Part shown: in pieces, positions 52,305 through 53,368 of the stretch | How the letters are laid out: each line of letters begins with the position of its first letter | Position numbering within the stretch: the first letter of the stretch is position 1 | Assembly (NCBI GenBank): GCA_020637195.1 | Contig: JACJWK010000022.1 | Location: forward strand, 1-53,368 | Origin: Microthrixaceae bacterium | GTDB lineage: Bacteria > Actinomycetota > Acidimicrobiia > Acidimicrobiales > DATDAH01 | Direction of reading: 5' to 3' | DNA length: 53,368 nucleotides | Translations under genes and position numbers: made by a program | The notes under the pieces: generated by a model | Databases searched by the model: none | Seen by the model: the letters and a program-made list of their open reading frames with translations, nothing else | What the model was told of the DNA's origin: nothing

Positions 52305-53167
52305 GAGGGGACTCCCGGGATGGCGTGGGCGCCGACGGGGTCGGCGGTGTGCAACAGCTCACGCAGCGGTGGCCCCGCCCCGTGGGCGAAGAGCCGCTCG
52401 AGCTTGGCGAACATGCGACCACGCCCGATCCAGAGCAGCCGACTGCCCAGGCGACCGGTTCCGGGCACGACCCAGAAGGGCTCGTCGGTGTCGAAGTCGT
52501 ACGGGTGGCAGTAGGTCAGCGGTGCCGGCCCGCCGCCGTTGACCCGCCACGTGAGCGACACGAGCGGCCACGGCAGGACCCGGAGGTAGACCCCGCCCAG
52601 GAACGGCATGGCGAGCGGGCCGAGGCGGGCGATCGGGCAGGGCAGCTCGACGAGACCGCTCGGCCAGGTGAAGGGCTCACGCGGGAGGCCCGGGAACCCG
52701 TGCAGGGGGCTGCGCGCCGGCAGCACGCTCGACGAGTACGTGAAGCCGAGCTCGGCGAGGACGTCGGTGACCCAGACGTTGCGGCGCACCAGCGAGAACG
52801 TGGGGGCGCGGTAGCCGACGATGGCCTCGCCGACGAGGTCCTCGAGCAGCGCCTTGCCCCGGCGGGTCTCGTCGGTGAAGCGCTCGGGGGACAGCTCGGT
52901 GAGCGGTGTGTGGTCCCACGAGTGCAGGCCCACCTCGTGCCCGGCGGCGACGGCCTCGGTGACGAGCGCGGGGTTGGCGAGGGCGGTGGTCCCGACCACG
53001 AAGACGGTCCCGCGGATCCCGCGCTCGGCGAGCCACTCGTAGACGCGCCGGGTCACCACCGGGTAGCTGGTGTCGTCCGCGGGGTCGGGCCGGTGCGGCT
53101 CGACGTCGAACGAGAAGGTGACGGGCGCCCGCACCGCGGCGGGGCGGCCGTCGTGCTCAGTAGGCAT
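52301..53167 (-). CDS. Polysaccharide deacetylase (NodB/CE4 family)
   Basis: Codes for 288 residues. NodB motifs are all visible: VTFSFDVEPHRPD (Asp pair), the metal His pair in GLHSWDHTPL, GYRAPTFSLVRR with Arg and Pro, and a late PLTYCHPYDFDTDEP in place of the usual HPWE segment. This resembles the exopolysaccharide-locus type with a DUF3473-like end. It has no signal peptide, so it probably acts on a cytoplasmic or membrane-bound N-acetylated sugar intermediate. ATG 53167 overlaps the end of the preceding gene by 11 bases, and its stop overlaps the methyltransferase start, forming a minus-strand operon. Confidence 0.9.
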   Translation of the reverse strand: MPTEHDGRPAAVRAPVTFSFDVEPHRPDPADDTSYPVVTRRVYEWLAERGIRGTVFVVGTTALANPALVTEAVAAGHEVGLHSWDHTPLTELSPERFTDETRRGKALLEDLVGEAIVGYRAPTFSLVRRNVWVTDVLAELGFTYSSSVLPARSPLHGFPGLPREPFTWPSGLVELPCPIARLGPLAMPFLGGVYLRVLPWPLVSLTWRVNGGGPAPLTYCHPYDFDTDEPFWVVPGTGRLGSRLLWIGRGRMFAKLERLFAHGAGPPLRELLHTADPVGAHAIPGVPS

Positions 53168-53368
53168 CGAAGTCGAGGAACTCGTAGGTGTCGAGGGTGA
53201 AGGTCTCCTGGGGCACCTCGTCCGACAGGCTGCGGAACAAGAGGTTCAAGGGCGCGGGCTGGAGTCGTCGCGGCGGGCGCACCCCTCGCACGCGCACGTG
53301 CGCGTTGAACCCGGCGTAGACCGCGGCCGGGGCCCGGTGGTAGCGGCACGCAGCGGCGATGGCCCCGC
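53157..53368 (-). CDS. Unidentified protein, C-terminal end only (cut by window edge)
   Basis: Only the last 70 residues are present; the gene continues beyond the right edge. Visible segments are AIAAACRYHRAPAAVYAG, LNLLFRSLSDEVPQETF and the end LDTYEFLDFDAY before TGA 53157-53159. The frame overlaps the deacetylase start by 11 bases, so it is the upstream member of that operon. The ending is weakly reminiscent of GNAT-type acyltransferases in glycan loci, but this is not secure and I do not assign a function. Confidence 0.6.
   Translation of the reverse strand, partial: GAIAAACRYHRAPAAVYAGFNAHVRVRGVRPPRRLQPAPLNLLFRSLSDEVPQETFTLDTYEFLDFDAY

Overview
The window is very GC-rich (about 70% or more by eye) and densely packed. 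It has many GTG starts, many 4-base stop/start overlaps and several apparently leaderless promoters. This pattern, together with a DUF3151 protein, a LAXTG-type wall-anchored protein and several AftD-like arabinofuranosyltransferase homologues, points to a chromosomal segment of a high-GC actinobacterium. An Acidimicrobiia-like member (Iamia/Ilumatobacter relatives) is my best guess; this is inference, not a database result. I see no tRNA, rRNA, CRISPR array, insertion sequence or phage genes.

Layout. 1-9.7 kb is central metabolism and housekeeping: a secreted protein; a minus-strand pyruvate kinase, patatin and DUF3151 group; a histidine phosphatase; a minus-strand MFS, SirB1-like, flavin reductase and small membrane protein group; and a plus-strand glycerophosphodiesterase and acyl-CoA synthetase pair. 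9.7-14.4 kb (minus) holds a LAXTG-type surface protein, a GT-C-like membrane protein, a polysaccharide flippase and a methyltransferase. 14.5-28.2 kb (plus) is a seven-gene operon in which every junction is a 4-base NTGA overlap: a membrane-anchored lectin-like protein, two acyltransferase-3 proteins, an AftD-like giant, a polytopic membrane protein, a sulfotransferase and a second AftD-like giant. 28.1-32.1 kb has a GT2-methyltransferase fusion (minus), a GT4 enzyme and a lytic transglycosylase.

32.2-39.8 kb is a complete peptide-type ABC importer (binding protein, two permeases, two ATPases) followed by a second, paralogous binding protein. 39.9-43.3 kb holds a cyclophilin, an acyl-CoA synthetase and a 3-methyladenine glycosylase, the last two riddled with frameshifts, then a small protein behind DnaA-box-like repeats. 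43.4-51.5 kb (plus) is a second NTGA-coupled operon: PIG-V-like mannosyltransferase, third AftD-like giant (frameshifted), ArnT-like GT-C enzyme (one frameshift), dolichyl-phosphate-mannose-type GT2 and DUF2304. 51.5-53.4 kb (minus) has a methyltransferase, a polysaccharide deacetylase and a cut-off gene.

Interpretation. From about 9.8 to 32 kb and 43.4 to 53 kb the window is a large cell-envelope glycan locus. Polyprenyl-phosphate sugar donors (GT2, DUF2304) would feed membrane GT-C transferases, including three AftD-like proteins with discoidin-like domains. A flippase, two O-acyltransferases, a sulfotransferase, methyltransferases and a deacetylase would move or decorate the product. This combination is the most interesting part of the window. 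The frameshifts lie in three tight patches (41.2-42.9, 46.45-47.55 and about 50.09 kb). Flanking gene junctions stay intact, so I suspect consensus-sequence errors rather than real gene decay.
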